NCBI GenBank assembly: GCA_019459485.1
Contig: JAIBEZ010000103.1
Location: forward strand, 1-32,797
DNA: 32,797 nt
Reading direction: 5' to 3'
DNA from: Prolixibacteraceae bacterium
GTDB taxonomy: Bacteria > Bacteroidota > Bacteroidia > Bacteroidales > Prolixibacteraceae
The translations under genes were made by a program, and so were the position numbers. How positions within the stretch are numbered: the first letter of the stretch is position 1; every line of letters starts with the position of its first letter. Below are positions 6,864 through 14,645 of this stretch, in pieces. The notes under the pieces were generated by a model, which worked only from the letters and a program-made list of their open reading frames with translations, was not told the DNA's origin and ran no database searches.

Positions 6864-7841
6864 ATGCATCCAAAAGAAATCCGCATCGTATTTATGGGAA
6901 CTCCCGACTTCGCCGTTGAGAGTTTGAAGGGTTTGGTCGAAAATGGTTATCAGGTTGTCGTTGTAATTACAGCGCCCGACAAGCCCGCCGGACGAGGCAG
7001 ACAATTGAGCGAATCGGCGGTAAAAAAATATGCCGTTGAAAATAACCTGAAAGTTCTTCAGCCTGAAAAGCTAAAAAATCCGGATTTTATTGCTGAACTC
7101 GAAAGCCTGAAAGCCGATCTTCAAATTGTGGTGGCTTTCAGGATGTTGCCCGAAATGGTCTGGAACATGCCTCCGCTCGGTACAATCAACCTGCATGGCT
7201 CACTGTTACCGCAATACCGGGGAGCCGCGCCGCTCAACTGGGCAATCATCAACGGCGAAACGGAAACAGGAGTTACCACTTTTTTACTTTCGCATGAAAT
7301 TGATACCGGGCAGATTATTTTTCAGGAAAGAACCGACATTGCAGAAAATGATTCGGTGGGCGATTTACACGACCGGATGATGGGAATTGGCGCAAAGTTG
7401 GTTTTGAAAACCGTTGATGCTTTGGCGGAAGGAACTGTTAACGCGATCGATCAGGCTCAACTGATCGACAATCAGGAAAAAATAAAACAGGCGCCCAAAA
7501 TATTTAAGGAAGATTGCCGCATCGACTGGGCCCGGGATACGGAGTCCGTCCGCAATCTGATCCGCGGATTGTCGCCCTACCCGACAGCCTGGACGGAACT
7601 TATTCATCGCGAGAAACCTGAAATGCTGACTGCGAAAATTTTCGCGGCTGTTCGCGATAATCAAAATTTACCAGCGGCTCCTGGTACACTTCAAACCGAT
7701 GGCAAAAAATTTCTAAAGATTTCCTGTACGGACGGATGGTTGTCGGTTACTGAAATACAGCTTTCAGGAAAAAAGCGAATGAAGATTGATGAATTGCTGC
7801 GTGGCTTCCACGATTTGGGAGATTGGCGGATTAAAATGTAA
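6864..7841 (+). CDS. fmt: methionyl-tRNA formyltransferase
   Basis: It transfers a formyl group from 10-formyl-tetrahydrofolate to Met-tRNAfMet for translation initiation. The 325-residue length is normal. The N-terminal formyl-transferase domain has MGTPDFAV (11-18), APDKPAGRGR (38-47) and the catalytic Asn109, His111 and Asp147 in INLHGSLLPQYRGAAP and SHEID. The C-terminal OB-like domain starts near 210. The ATG at 6864 (MHPKEIRIVFMGTPDF) is the family start; the earlier in-frame ATG at 6789 would translate promoter DNA. It is not next to def or priA. Confidence 0.95.
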   Translation: MHPKEIRIVFMGTPDFAVESLKGLVENGYQVVVVITAPDKPAGRGRQLSESAVKKYAVENNLKVLQPEKLKNPDFIAELESLKADLQIVVAFRMLPEMVWNMPPLGTINLHGSLLPQYRGAAPLNWAIINGETETGVTTFLLSHEIDTGQIIFQERTDIAENDSVGDLHDRMMGIGAKLVLKTVDALAEGTVNAIDQAQLIDNQEKIKQAPKIFKEDCRIDWARDTESVRNLIRGLSPYPTAWTELIHREKPEMLTAKIFAAVRDNQNLPAAPGTLQTDGKKFLKISCTDGWLSVTEIQLSGKKRMKIDELLRGFHDLGDWRIKM

Positions 7842-7911
7842 GAAGTCCGAAGTCCGAAGACAGAAGTAGGATTTGCCTCTCCTGACTTCCGACTCCGGTC
7901 TTCCGCCTTTT
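7839..7911. terminator. family B repeat pair, probable bidirectional terminator
   Basis: Between the convergent stops of fmt and the membrane-protein gene lies an imperfect inverted repeat: gaagtccgaagtccgaagac on the left and gactccggtcttc on the right, followed by a short T run. Each arm begins at the neighbouring stop codon. Related DNA recurs at 18002-18027 and 21167-21198. Confidence 0.5.
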
Positions 7912-8292
7912 TCACTTCTTCTTGCTGAAATTCACAATCAGGAAATAGACGATGAAGCCCATCGAAATGGAAACCAGCTCAATTCCAAAAGGCAACATGC
8001 TGTTCCATTGGAAATTATTATATACCTCCTGATTATTCACACTCGGAGTCAGTTGGTCGATAATAATAAATCCAATTCCGGCAAAAAAGGCAACCAAACC
8101 CCATTTCAGCGAAGGATATTTGTTCGCTTCCTGATTTTCAGTAACCGAAGAAGCAACTTTCTGTTCCAGAATACCGGCATTTTCAAAATGCCCCGCTTTT
8201 ATGATTTTTCGTTTTAGCAAAAAGTCGGTAAAACTTTTTAGTATCTGGAAAATTGCAAAAAAAACTACTGCGGCCATTAATACATCGTTCAT
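7912..8292 (-). CDS. small membrane protein, probable DUF6249 family
   Basis: A 126-residue protein with three hydrophobic helices: one at the N-terminus (VLMAAVVFFAIFQIL), one at GLVAFFAGIGFIII and one at the C-terminus (SISMGFIVYFLIVNF), with a cytoplasmic-looking charged loop between the first two. KYPSLKWGLVA resembles the DUF6249 family. I started at ATG 8292 (MNDVLMAAVV) because the longer frame adds unrelated leader sequence. It is divergent from an ECF sigma factor gene, a common setting for such proteins, so it may belong to the regulated set; that link is inference. Confidence 0.65.
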   Translation of the reverse strand: MNDVLMAAVVFFAIFQILKSFTDFLLKRKIIKAGHFENAGILEQKVASSVTENQEANKYPSLKWGLVAFFAGIGFIIIDQLTPSVNNQEVYNNFQWNSMLPFGIELVSISMGFIVYFLIVNFSKKK

Positions 8293-8402
8293 AATTTTCA
8301 GTTTTAAATGTTTGTAAGATGTGACAGCAAGGTTTTGCAAAATGTTGCAGATGTTTCAGTTTTTTTTTTCTGAATAAATAGTTCGTACTTAATGCAACAT
8401 TT

Positions 8403-9011
8403 ATGGGCGTGCCGTTGTCAAACTTCCGTATGAACGATTCTGAATTAATAAGCCAGATTTTAAAAGGAAATATGAACGCATTTACGTTTTTGGTAAACCG
8501 ATACCAGAAACTGGTCGTTCATATTACCGGACGGTTAATTCAGCGTCAGGATGAGTTGGAAGATGTTTGTCAGGATGTATTTATGAAGGTATATCAAAAT
8601 CTGGGGAAGTACAGGAATGAATGCAAATTATCGACCTGGATTGCCACAATTGCCTACAATACAAGCATCAATTACCTGCGAAAGTTTAAAAAGGTTGTTG
8701 AGGTAAATCCGGATGATTCTGTTGCTTTGAGAAATCTGACGGACTTTGTTTCAGATGATTACGAACGAACCGACTTGCATCGGTACATACACGAACAAAT
8801 TGAATTATTGCCTGTTCAGTACAGAACCGTTTTAACTTTGTTTCATTTGGAAGAGTTTTCGTATCAGGAAATTGAACAAATAACAGGAATGCCAGAGGGA
8901 ACAATCAAAAGTTACCTGTTCAGGGCAAAAGCACTCTTAAAACAAAAGCTTAAGTTTGTAGTTGACGAAAACAGTCTAAAAACAGTGAAGGAGATTACCC
9001 ATGAACAATGA
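8403..9011 (+). CDS. ECF-type RNA polymerase sigma factor
   Basis: A sigma-70 family protein of 202 residues (193 if the ATG at 8430 is used, which gives the more typical MNDSELISQILKGN start). Region 2 is seen in FTFLVNRYQKLVVHI through DELEDVCQDVFMKVYQNL and LSTWIATIAYNTSINYLRK. Region 4 (sigma-70 type HTH) is seen in LPVQYRTVLTLFHLEEFSYQ and the IEQITGMPEGTIKSYLFRAK segment. Regions 1 and 3 are absent, as expected for ECF. Its stop overlaps the start of the next gene by 11 bases, implying translational coupling with a membrane partner that probably restrains it. Confidence 0.9.
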   Translation: MGVPLSNFRMNDSELISQILKGNMNAFTFLVNRYQKLVVHITGRLIQRQDELEDVCQDVFMKVYQNLGKYRNECKLSTWIATIAYNTSINYLRKFKKVVEVNPDDSVALRNLTDFVSDDYERTDLHRYIHEQIELLPVQYRTVLTLFHLEEFSYQEIEQITGMPEGTIKSYLFRAKALLKQKLKFVVDENSLKTVKEITHEQ

Positions 9012-9351
9012 AGAACTTGATAGAATAATTGAAAAATCATTCAGGACAAAACCTGATTTTCATTTGCCCGCTGATTTTGCACAAAAAGTAACACTTTCTG
9101 TTGTCCGTCGCGAACAGTTGAAAAATGATTTGTATGAATATCTTTATCTGACAGGGGTTTTATTGTCGCTGCTTTCAGTGGCTGTAGGATTGTACTACTA
9201 TATCGACAAGGAATTGGTAATGCGTACTTTGACATTCGTGTCAGGAAATATCATTCAGGTAATTTTCGCTGTATTTCTGCTGAATTTTATTCTTTTTGCA
9301 GATCGCGTTTTATTAAGACTGCTTTTCAGCCGTTGGAAGATGAATGAATAA
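9001..9351 (+). CDS. small membrane protein, likely anti-sigma partner
   Basis: A 116-residue protein with a cytoplasmic-looking N-terminal 45 residues (EELDRIIEKSFRTKPDFHLP) and two membrane helices (YLYLTGVLLSLLSVAVGLYY and GNIIQVIFAVFLLNFILF). The ATG lies inside the end of the ECF sigma gene, with an 11-base overlap. Short N-terminal domain plus membrane anchor, coupled to an ECF sigma gene, is the usual layout of anti-sigma factors. No ZAS zinc motif (HxxxCxxC) is present, so the assignment rests on position and topology. Confidence 0.6.
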   Translation: MNNEELDRIIEKSFRTKPDFHLPADFAQKVTLSVVRREQLKNDLYEYLYLTGVLLSLLSVAVGLYYYIDKELVMRTLTFVSGNIIQVIFAVFLLNFILFADRVLLRLLFSRWKMNE

Positions 9352-9369
9352 ACAATTTCTATGTGTCTG

Positions 9370-9409
9370 TTTTTTCTGCGAACTGAGACTGAACACTGAC
9401 CACTTTTTA
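9370..9409 (-). repeat. family A stop-codon repeat, copy 2
   Basis: On the minus strand, starting at the TAA of the glucosaminidase gene, it reads taaaaagtggtcagtgttca and then gtctcagttcgcag. It fills the gap between the two convergent genes and could help end transcription. Confidence 0.75.
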
Positions 9410-10360
9410 ATTCCTAGGTCTTTTATTGCGTAGATAAACAATCTGGCCAGCAATGGGCTCTTCGCCCTTTTTCATCCGGTTTCTCTTTAATAACGGTTTA
9501 ATTCTCAAGGCATATCTTTGTGCAATGTAATGCATCGTGTCGCCATCTTCGGCAACATGTTGTTTGTGATCCTTGTTGCCTTTTTTATATTTTGCTTCAA
9601 TGTAGAGAATCTCGTTCGCCCTTACTTTGCTGTCTTTTTCAATATCGTTGTAAGTGTGTAATTCCCAGTCTTTCAATGCCAAATCTTTGGTAATGCTTTG
9701 GTAGTTATCACCTTCCGCCACAACAATGGTTCGCAAGCCGTTCCGCATTTCAATTTTATGCCTTGAATTTGTTTTCCCAAGGGTGGAAGGTTTTAGTTCA
9801 ACGGGTGCAGTTTCATTCTTCAGGGAAGCCAGTTGTCGGTTATCAACATATTCATCGTACACATGAAGCTTGTGTTCCTCAATAATTTTTATAAGTCGTT
9901 GGGCATAAGTTGGATCAGTTGCATATCCGGCTTTTTTCAGTCCATGCGCCCAGGCTACATAGTCTTTGGGGTCGAGTTGAAAAAGAAAGCTGTAACGGCT
10001 ACCGCTCATCAGAAAATTTGAATGATCAATATAGGAAGTTTCGGCATTCGCATATTTCCTGAAACACTCCTGACTGGCATCATCGTCGTGATAGATTTTT
10101 TTGCCTCTCCATTCGCTTTTGCATTTTATTCCGAAATGATTGTTCGCTTCGGTAGCAAGCCGGCTGTTTCCATTGCCCGATTCCCAGCAGCCCTGTGCCA
10201 GAGTTATGCTGGCAGGAATTCCACTGCGCTGCATTTCCGATATAGCTAATTTATAGAATTTACGGATGTATTCATCGCGGGTAAGTTGCGTTGATTGTGC
10301 GACTATCTGAATTGAAAAGAACAGAAAAATAAATAAAATCGTGTTTTTAATCATGACCAA
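9407..10360 (-). CDS. secreted glucosaminidase (GH73) with LysM repeats
   Basis: A peptidoglycan hydrolase that cuts beside N-acetylglucosamine. It has an N-terminal signal peptide (about 1-22, ending IQIVAQ), a GH73/FlgJ-like domain at about 28-170 with catalytic Glu60 in CWESGNGNS, a second family motif FGIKCKSEW (76-84), and YVAWAHGLKKAGYATDPTYA later in the domain. Two LysM-type peptidoglycan-binding segments follow (about 209-258 and 272-314, GDTMHYIAQRYALR). The length of 317 residues is normal for this type. It is probably periplasmic or outer-membrane associated and active in cell-wall turnover or division. A promoter is visible upstream. Confidence 0.9.
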   Translation of the reverse strand: MVMIKNTILFIFLFFSIQIVAQSTQLTRDEYIRKFYKLAISEMQRSGIPASITLAQGCWESGNGNSRLATEANNHFGIKCKSEWRGKKIYHDDDASQECFRKYANAETSYIDHSNFLMSGSRYSFLFQLDPKDYVAWAHGLKKAGYATDPTYAQRLIKIIEEHKLHVYDEYVDNRQLASLKNETAPVELKPSTLGKTNSRHKIEMRNGLRTIVVAEGDNYQSITKDLALKDWELHTYNDIEKDSKVRANEILYIEAKYKKGNKDHKQHVAEDGDTMHYIAQRYALRIKPLLKRNRMKKGEEPIAGQIVYLRNKRPRN

Positions 10361-10376
10361 TTTAATGTGATTGCTA

Positions 10377-10408
10377 CAAAAATAAGAAAATGTTGTTACC
10401 TAAGTCAA
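10377..10408 (-). promoter_or_regulatory. promoter for the glucosaminidase gene
   Basis: On the minus strand TATTTTTG (10377-10384) is the -7 box and TTG (10406-10408) the -33 box, spaced by 21 bases. The -33 TTG is half of the palindrome CAATTG shared with the divergent cdd promoter. Confidence 0.55.
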
Positions 10409-10439
10409 TTGGCAAATAAGAACTATTAACGTACATTTG
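10409..10439 (+). promoter_or_regulatory. promoter for cdd
   Basis: TTG (10409-10411) and TACATTTG (10432-10439), separated by 20 bases, match the Bacteroidota -33/-7 consensus. The -7 box ends 17 bases before the ATG, giving a short leader. Confidence 0.6.
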
Positions 10440-10456
10440 GGCAAAACAGTTCAAGT

Positions 10457-10936
10457 ATGAAAACGACGGAAATCACAATTGTAGTACACGAATTTCAAAA
10501 CATTGGTGAATTGCCTGAAAATGATCAGCGTTTGTTGATGGAAGCCAGAAGAATTACTGCCTTGGCTTATGCTCCGTACTCAGGATTTCATGTTGGTGCA
10601 GCCGTTTTGTTGGACAGCGGTTTAATTGTTACCGGAAACAACCAGGAAAACTCGGCATATCCTTCAGGATTGTGTGCAGAACGGGTCGCTTTGTTTTATG
10701 CCAATGCCAATTTTCCGGATGCAGGAGTAAAAGCAATTGCGGTTTCGGCAGCTAAAAACGGTATTTTGGTGAATGAATCGGTAAAACCCTGCGGTGCATG
10801 TCGGCAAGCTTTGGCTGAAACGGAAGTGCGATTTGAAACTCCCATCCGTATTGTACTCGACGGACAGGATTCAATACTGGTTTTACAGGGTGTGGAAAGT
10901 TTATTGCCTTTAAGTTTTTCGAAGAAAGCGCTGTAA
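10457..10936 (+). CDS. cdd: cytidine deaminase
   Basis: It deaminates cytidine and deoxycytidine to uridine and deoxyuridine in pyrimidine salvage. The zinc-binding and catalytic residues are plain: CAE (Cys73, Glu75) and PCGACRQ (Cys112, Cys115). Substrate contacts are in FHVGAAV (44-50) and NNQENSAYPSG (61-71). The 159-residue length is slightly longer than the usual 130-140 because of an N-terminal extension of about 20 residues, common in Bacteroidota. The gene is transcribed alone from its own promoter. Confidence 0.95.
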   Translation: MKTTEITIVVHEFQNIGELPENDQRLLMEARRITALAYAPYSGFHVGAAVLLDSGLIVTGNNQENSAYPSGLCAERVALFYANANFPDAGVKAIAVSAAKNGILVNESVKPCGACRQALAETEVRFETPIRIVLDGQDSILVLQGVESLLPLSFSKKAL

Positions 10937-10969
10937 AAAGGGGATCGCACCCGGAGGTACAATCCCTTT
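10937..10969 (+). terminator. hairpin after cdd
   Basis: AAAGGGGAT (10937-10945) pairs with ATCCCTTT (10962-10969) with one bulge. There is no following U tract, so terminator activity is doubtful. Confidence 0.3.
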
Positions 10970-10992
10970 ACAAAGCACAATCAAATAATCAC

Positions 10993-11427
10993 CTACTGAA
11001 TTTCGATCTGACGGAACAAATTATCTTTGTATTCCACCTTTTTAGGAAGTTCGATCGTTAGAATGCCATTTTTATTGGATGCTTTGATGTTTGTTGCATC
11101 CACTTCTTTTGGCAATGCGAAAGAACGCTTGAACGAAGCGTACCTGAATTCCGAACGAATCACTTTTCCTTTATTTACTTCGTCTTCTTTTTGGTTATTT
11201 TTTTCAGAAGAAACATTGAGAACTTCGTTCTTTAAATCAATTTTAAAATCTTCTTTTTCGAGTCCGGGAGCTGCAATTTCAATTGCGAATTTTTCGTTGC
11301 TCTCGTAAATATTCACAGCCGGTGTCGATTTCCATCCACCTTCTTCAACAAAATTCGGAATCAAATTTCCACTTAAAAATTCATCAAATATACCCGGCAA
11401 ATTCTTAGTTCTAAATACTGGTACCAT
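10993..11427 (-). CDS. small heat shock protein, Hsp20/alpha-crystallin family
   Basis: An ATP-independent holdase chaperone of 144 residues, the usual length. The alpha-crystallin domain spans about 38-135: WKSTPAVNIYESNEKFAIEI at its start, APGLEKEDFKIDL, FKRSFALPKEVDATNIKASN and GILTIELPK near its end. The N-terminal region (FDEFLSGNLIP) is typical of the Bacteroidota members. Unusually for this phylum a good Shine-Dalgarno GGAGG (11436-11440) precedes the ATG by 8 bases, suggesting strong translation. No -7 promoter box was found upstream. Confidence 0.93.
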   Translation of the reverse strand: MVPVFRTKNLPGIFDEFLSGNLIPNFVEEGGWKSTPAVNIYESNEKFAIEIAAPGLEKEDFKIDLKNEVLNVSSEKNNQKEDEVNKGKVIRSEFRYASFKRSFALPKEVDATNIKASNKNGILTIELPKKVEYKDNLFRQIEIQ

Positions 11428-11682
11428 AATTTAATCCTCCATTTTTTAATTAATACACGATTGTTTTTATTTGTTTTCGATGGCATTATTTCAAACCTGA
11501 TACCATTACGTATCTATTTGATTGATAATGTCATAAAGTCATTTTTACTGTCAATATTTCTGAGTTCTTAAATATTGAAATGACAATTTTTCCGGAAATA
11601 GGGGATGTTTGTTTTTGATTGTTTCTTGAATACCAAATCCGGAAATAGAAAAAGACCGGGAACACTTATTTTCAGGATATAT
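11428..11682. other. intergenic control region between hsp20 and the riboswitch
   Basis: No gene is supported. It contains the hsp20 ribosome binding site and two copies of tccggaaatag (11591-11601 and 11638-11648) of unknown role. Heat-shock control elements could lie here, but I recognise no known operator. Confidence 0.5.
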
Positions 11683-11712
11683 TTGTTTCGTATGTTTAAA
11701 AACCTATTTTTG
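11683..11712 (+). promoter_or_regulatory. promoter for the TPP-riboswitch transcript
   Basis: TTG (11683-11685) and TATTTTTG (11705-11712) are 19 bases apart, an excellent match to the Bacteroidota -33/-7 pattern. It lies just upstream of the riboswitch aptamer. Confidence 0.65.
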
Positions 11713-11728
11713 CACCCATCAATTTACG

Positions 11729-11820
11729 CAATGGGGTGCCTGCCCGATTAAATTCGGGGTAATAAAAGGCTGAGATCACACCCACCGAACCTGATACGGA
11801 TAATGCCGGCGAAGGGATGG
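11729..11820 (+). promoter_or_regulatory. TPP (thiamine pyrophosphate) riboswitch
   Basis: The conserved THI-box segments appear in order: ggggtgcc (11733-11740), ggctgagatcacaccc (11768-11783), then accgaacctgatacggataa and tgccggcgaaggga. The aptamer sits between a good promoter and the TonB receptor ATG about 55 bases downstream. No clear terminator stem precedes the ATG, so control may be at translation. It implies that the receptor is made when thiamine pyrophosphate is scarce. Confidence 0.93.
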
Positions 11821-11874
11821 CGAAAGGGAATTACTTGCCTCATTGGTTATTTATTAACCATTTAAAAGACAACA

Positions 11875-14319
11875 ATGAAACGGATTTATTTGACATTGCT
11901 TTTGCAATGTGCGGTGTATTTGGCAATGGCCCAATTCACCCTGAAAGGAACTGTGAAAAACGAAACAGGCGAACGGCTTGTTGGCGCCAATCTCGCGATT
12001 TCAAACAGTTTCAGCGGAACTACAACCGATTTGAACGGTGCTTACCTGTTTAAAAACCTGAAGGCCGGAACTTACAATTTGACAATCTCCTACATTGGGT
12101 ATGAAAAACTGACACAAGAAGTGAAACTGACAGGTAATCAGACCCTTGATGTTGTGATGAAACATGACAACATTCTGGCGGAAGAAGTGCTGGTTTCGGC
12201 TACCCGGGTGAAAGAGAAAACTCCGGTAGCTTTTTCAACAGTCGGGAAATCGGAAATTCAGGACAAAAACATGGGGCAGGATATTCCGTATTTACTTGGA
12301 TTAACGCCTTCGTTTGTTGCTACTTCTGATGCCGGGACAGGCGTGGGATATACCAATTTCAGGATTCGCGGAACCGATTTGAATCGGATAAATGTAACTG
12401 TTAACGGCATTCCGATGAACGACGCCGAATCGCATGGAACATGGTGGGTCGATATTCCCGATCTGGCTTCCTCGACCGACAATATCCAGGTGCAGCGCGG
12501 TGTCGGAACTTCGACCAACGGTGCAGCAGCTTTCGGTGCAACAATCAATCTGCAAACGACTACCATCAACAAAGACGCATTTGCTGAGTACAGTACCTCC
12601 GCCGGTTCGTTCGGAACCATGAAGCATTCGGTTGGCGTGGGTTCCGGAATCATCAAAGAGAAATTTACTTTCGATGCCCGGTTGTCGAAAGTCAGTTCCG
12701 ATGGTTTTATCGACCGCGCTTCGGCTGATCTGAAATCATTTTTTCTTTCAGGAGGATATTTTACTGCGAATACGATTCTGAAAGTCAATATTTTTTCAGG
12801 ATTGGAAGACACGTATCAGGCGTGGAACGGCGTGCCTTCGGTTCGTCTGAACAACGATGCTGATGGGATGCAACGTTATGGAGATCATTGGCTTTACAGC
12901 GAAAAGCAGGTAGCTGAAATGGTGAATTCCGACAGCAGAACCTACAATTTGTACACTTACGAAAACGAAATTGACTACTATCAGCAAGATCATTATCAAA
13001 TGTTGTTTTCGCACAAGTTGAACGAACGAATGCATGTGAATGCCAGTCTTTTCTATACCGGCGGAAATGGTTATTACGAACAATTCAAAGAGGATGAGGA
13101 TTTGGCTGATTACCTGATTACTCCGCCGGTTTATGGCAATGAGACCATTGAAACTTCTGATTTGATCCGCCGGAAATGGCTGCAAAATGATTTCTACGGA
13201 ATGACATTTTCGGTGACCAGGGAACAGGAAACCAGTGATTTTACTTTTGGAGGTGGCTACAATGTGTACGATGGCAATCATTTTGGGAAAGTGATCTGGG
13301 CACAAAATGCTGGAACTTCAGGAATAAACCACGAATGGTACCGCGGAACGGGGCTGAAAAAAGACTTTAACGTGTACGCAAAATACAATTATGAACTGGC
13401 TGAAAATCTGAACTTGTTTGCTGATTTTCAGTACCGTACGATTGATTACGAAATTACCGGCACAGACGATGATTTGCGCGACCTGAAACAATCGCACAGT
13501 TTTGAGTTTTTCAATCCGAAAGTGGGTATTTATTATCAATTGAACGATCAGCAAAACATCTATGTAAACTTTGCCCGTGCCAACCGTGAACCCAACCGCG
13601 ACAATTATGTGGATGCCGACCCGGAAGGGAAACAGCCCACTTTTGAAACCCTGAACGATTTTGAGCTTGGCTACAAATTCAATACTTCCAGTCTGGCTTT
13701 GGGCGTGAATGCTTATTACATGTTGTACCAAAATCAGTTAATCCTGACAGGAGAAATCAACGATGTGGGTGGTGCCATTATGACCAATGTGGACGACAGT
13801 TACCGCGCAGGATTGGAAATAATGGCCGGAATGAAGCTGACAGAAAAGCTAAAATGGGATGTAAATGTTACTTTGAGCAAAAACAAAATCAAGGATTTTA
13901 CCGATTATGTGGATGACTGGGACAATGGCGGACAAATTGCAACCGAGCTGGGAACTACTGATCTGGCTTTTTCTCCTGAAGTAATTGCCAACAGTCAAAT
14001 TAGCTGGATGGCCGCAAAAGGATTGAATGTGAGTTTGCAATCTTATTCGGTAAGCAAGCAGTACATCGACAATACCGCGAGTAACGACCGAAAACTAAAC
14101 GGGTATTTGCTTAACAATCTAAAAATGACTTATCGGGTGTCGCCAAAATTCGTCAAAGAACTGAACCTGCATCTGATGGTCAACAACCTGTTCGATACCG
14201 AATATGAAAACAATGCCTGGGTTTATTCCTATGTTTTGGGCGGGGAGCGTTTTGCCATGGATGGATATTTTCCACAGGCAGAAATCCATTTTCTGGCTGG
14301 GATTGATATCAAGTTCTAA
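11875..14319 (+). CDS. TonB-dependent receptor, predicted thiamine(-related) outer-membrane transporter
   Basis: An 814-residue outer-membrane transporter. It has a signal peptide (1-19, LLLQCAVYLAMAQ), a CarboxypepD_reg-like domain (about 22-105, LKGTVKNETGERLVGANLAI), a plug domain (about 125-235, with FRIRGTDLNRINVTVNGIPM and VQRGVGTSTNGAAAFGATIN), and a beta-barrel to the C-terminus, which ends with an aromatic residue (GIDIKF). The TPP riboswitch just upstream is the reason to predict thiamine or a thiamine precursor as cargo; such riboswitch-linked TonB receptors (called omr1 in comparative studies) are known in Bacteroidota. No thiamine synthesis or salvage gene follows, so the unit appears monocistronic. 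Confidence 0.9.
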   Translation: MKRIYLTLLLQCAVYLAMAQFTLKGTVKNETGERLVGANLAISNSFSGTTTDLNGAYLFKNLKAGTYNLTISYIGYEKLTQEVKLTGNQTLDVVMKHDNILAEEVLVSATRVKEKTPVAFSTVGKSEIQDKNMGQDIPYLLGLTPSFVATSDAGTGVGYTNFRIRGTDLNRINVTVNGIPMNDAESHGTWWVDIPDLASSTDNIQVQRGVGTSTNGAAAFGATINLQTTTINKDAFAEYSTSAGSFGTMKHSVGVGSGIIKEKFTFDARLSKVSSDGFIDRASADLKSFFLSGGYFTANTILKVNIFSGLEDTYQAWNGVPSVRLNNDADGMQRYGDHWLYSEKQVAEMVNSDSRTYNLYTYENEIDYYQQDHYQMLFSHKLNERMHVNASLFYTGGNGYYEQFKEDEDLADYLITPPVYGNETIETSDLIRRKWLQNDFYGMTFSVTREQETSDFTFGGGYNVYDGNHFGKVIWAQNAGTSGINHEWYRGTGLKKDFNVYAKYNYELAENLNLFADFQYRTIDYEITGTDDDLRDLKQSHSFEFFNPKVGIYYQLNDQQNIYVNFARANREPNRDNYVDADPEGKQPTFETLNDFELGYKFNTSSLALGVNAYYMLYQNQLILTGEINDVGGAIMTNVDDSYRAGLEIMAGMKLTEKLKWDVNVTLSKNKIKDFTDYVDDWDNGGQIATELGTTDLAFSPEVIANSQISWMAAKGLNVSLQSYSVSKQYIDNTASNDRKLNGYLLNNLKMTYRVSPKFVKELNLHLMVNNLFDTEYENNAWVYSYVLGGERFAMDGYFPQAEIHFLAGIDIKF

Positions 14320-14356
14320 GGAAAAAGTGAACAGTGTTCAGTCTCAGTTTTCAGAA
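14319..14356 (+). repeat. family A stop-codon repeat, copy 3
   Basis: Directly after the TonB receptor stop the sequence runs ggaaaaagtgaacagtgttc and then agtctcagttttcag, the same order and polarity as the other family A copies. Confidence 0.75.
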
Positions 14357-14412
14357 TGAATTCTGAATTTTGTTGCTTGAAGAGAAAATCTGTAACTAAA
14401 ATATTCTCCCAT

Positions 14413-14433
14413 CCGTCGGCTAAAGCCAGACGG
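14413..14433 (+). repeat. family D REP-like hairpin, copy 1
   Basis: CCGTC-GGCT-AA-AGCC-A-GACGG forms a compact hairpin and is followed by cggcaaaggatat. A near copy lies at 15924-15948. The arrangement resembles REP-type palindromes. Confidence 0.65.
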
Positions 14434-14458
14434 CAAAGGATATTATCTTTCTCTCAAG

Positions 14459-14554
14459 AATCACATCTCAGGATCAGGAATACCGATGCTGAAAACACTA
14501 GCAAGGTAAAACCTTGCCTTAAGCGTATTCCTGATATTTAGTAAATATGTGATT
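14459..14554. other. three-tier nested hairpin element
   Basis: Three inverted repeats are nested on one axis: aatcacat (14459-14466) with atgtgatt (14547-14554), tcaggaata (14474-14482) with tattcctga (14526-14534), and gcaaggt (14501-14507) with accttgc (14511-14517). No convincing gene overlaps it. It may be a structured RNA, a terminator complex or a small mobile palindrome. Confidence 0.55.
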
Positions 14555-14581
14555 TGGCGTTGTAAAGGTGGAGATTAATAT

Positions 14582-14620
14582 AAAAACAAAAACCCGCTAT
14601 GTAGGCGAGTTTTTGTTTTT
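14582..14620. terminator. bidirectional rho-independent terminator
   Basis: caaaaacccgc (14587-14597) pairs with gcgagtttttg (14605-14615) with one mismatch, flanked by A and T runs on both sides. It can stop transcripts from the TonB receptor on the plus strand and from the lipoprotein gene on the minus strand. Confidence 0.8.
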
Positions 14621-14645
14621 AATTTTACCAAATAATTCAATGAAT

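Noticed and set aside
11817-12053. A small gene starting inside the TPP riboswitch
   Set aside because: It begins in the aptamer 3' end and overlaps the TonB receptor in another frame.
14356-14541. A 61-codon gene after the TonB receptor
   Set aside because: It overlaps the family D palindrome and the nested hairpin; its protein is a translation of repeats.
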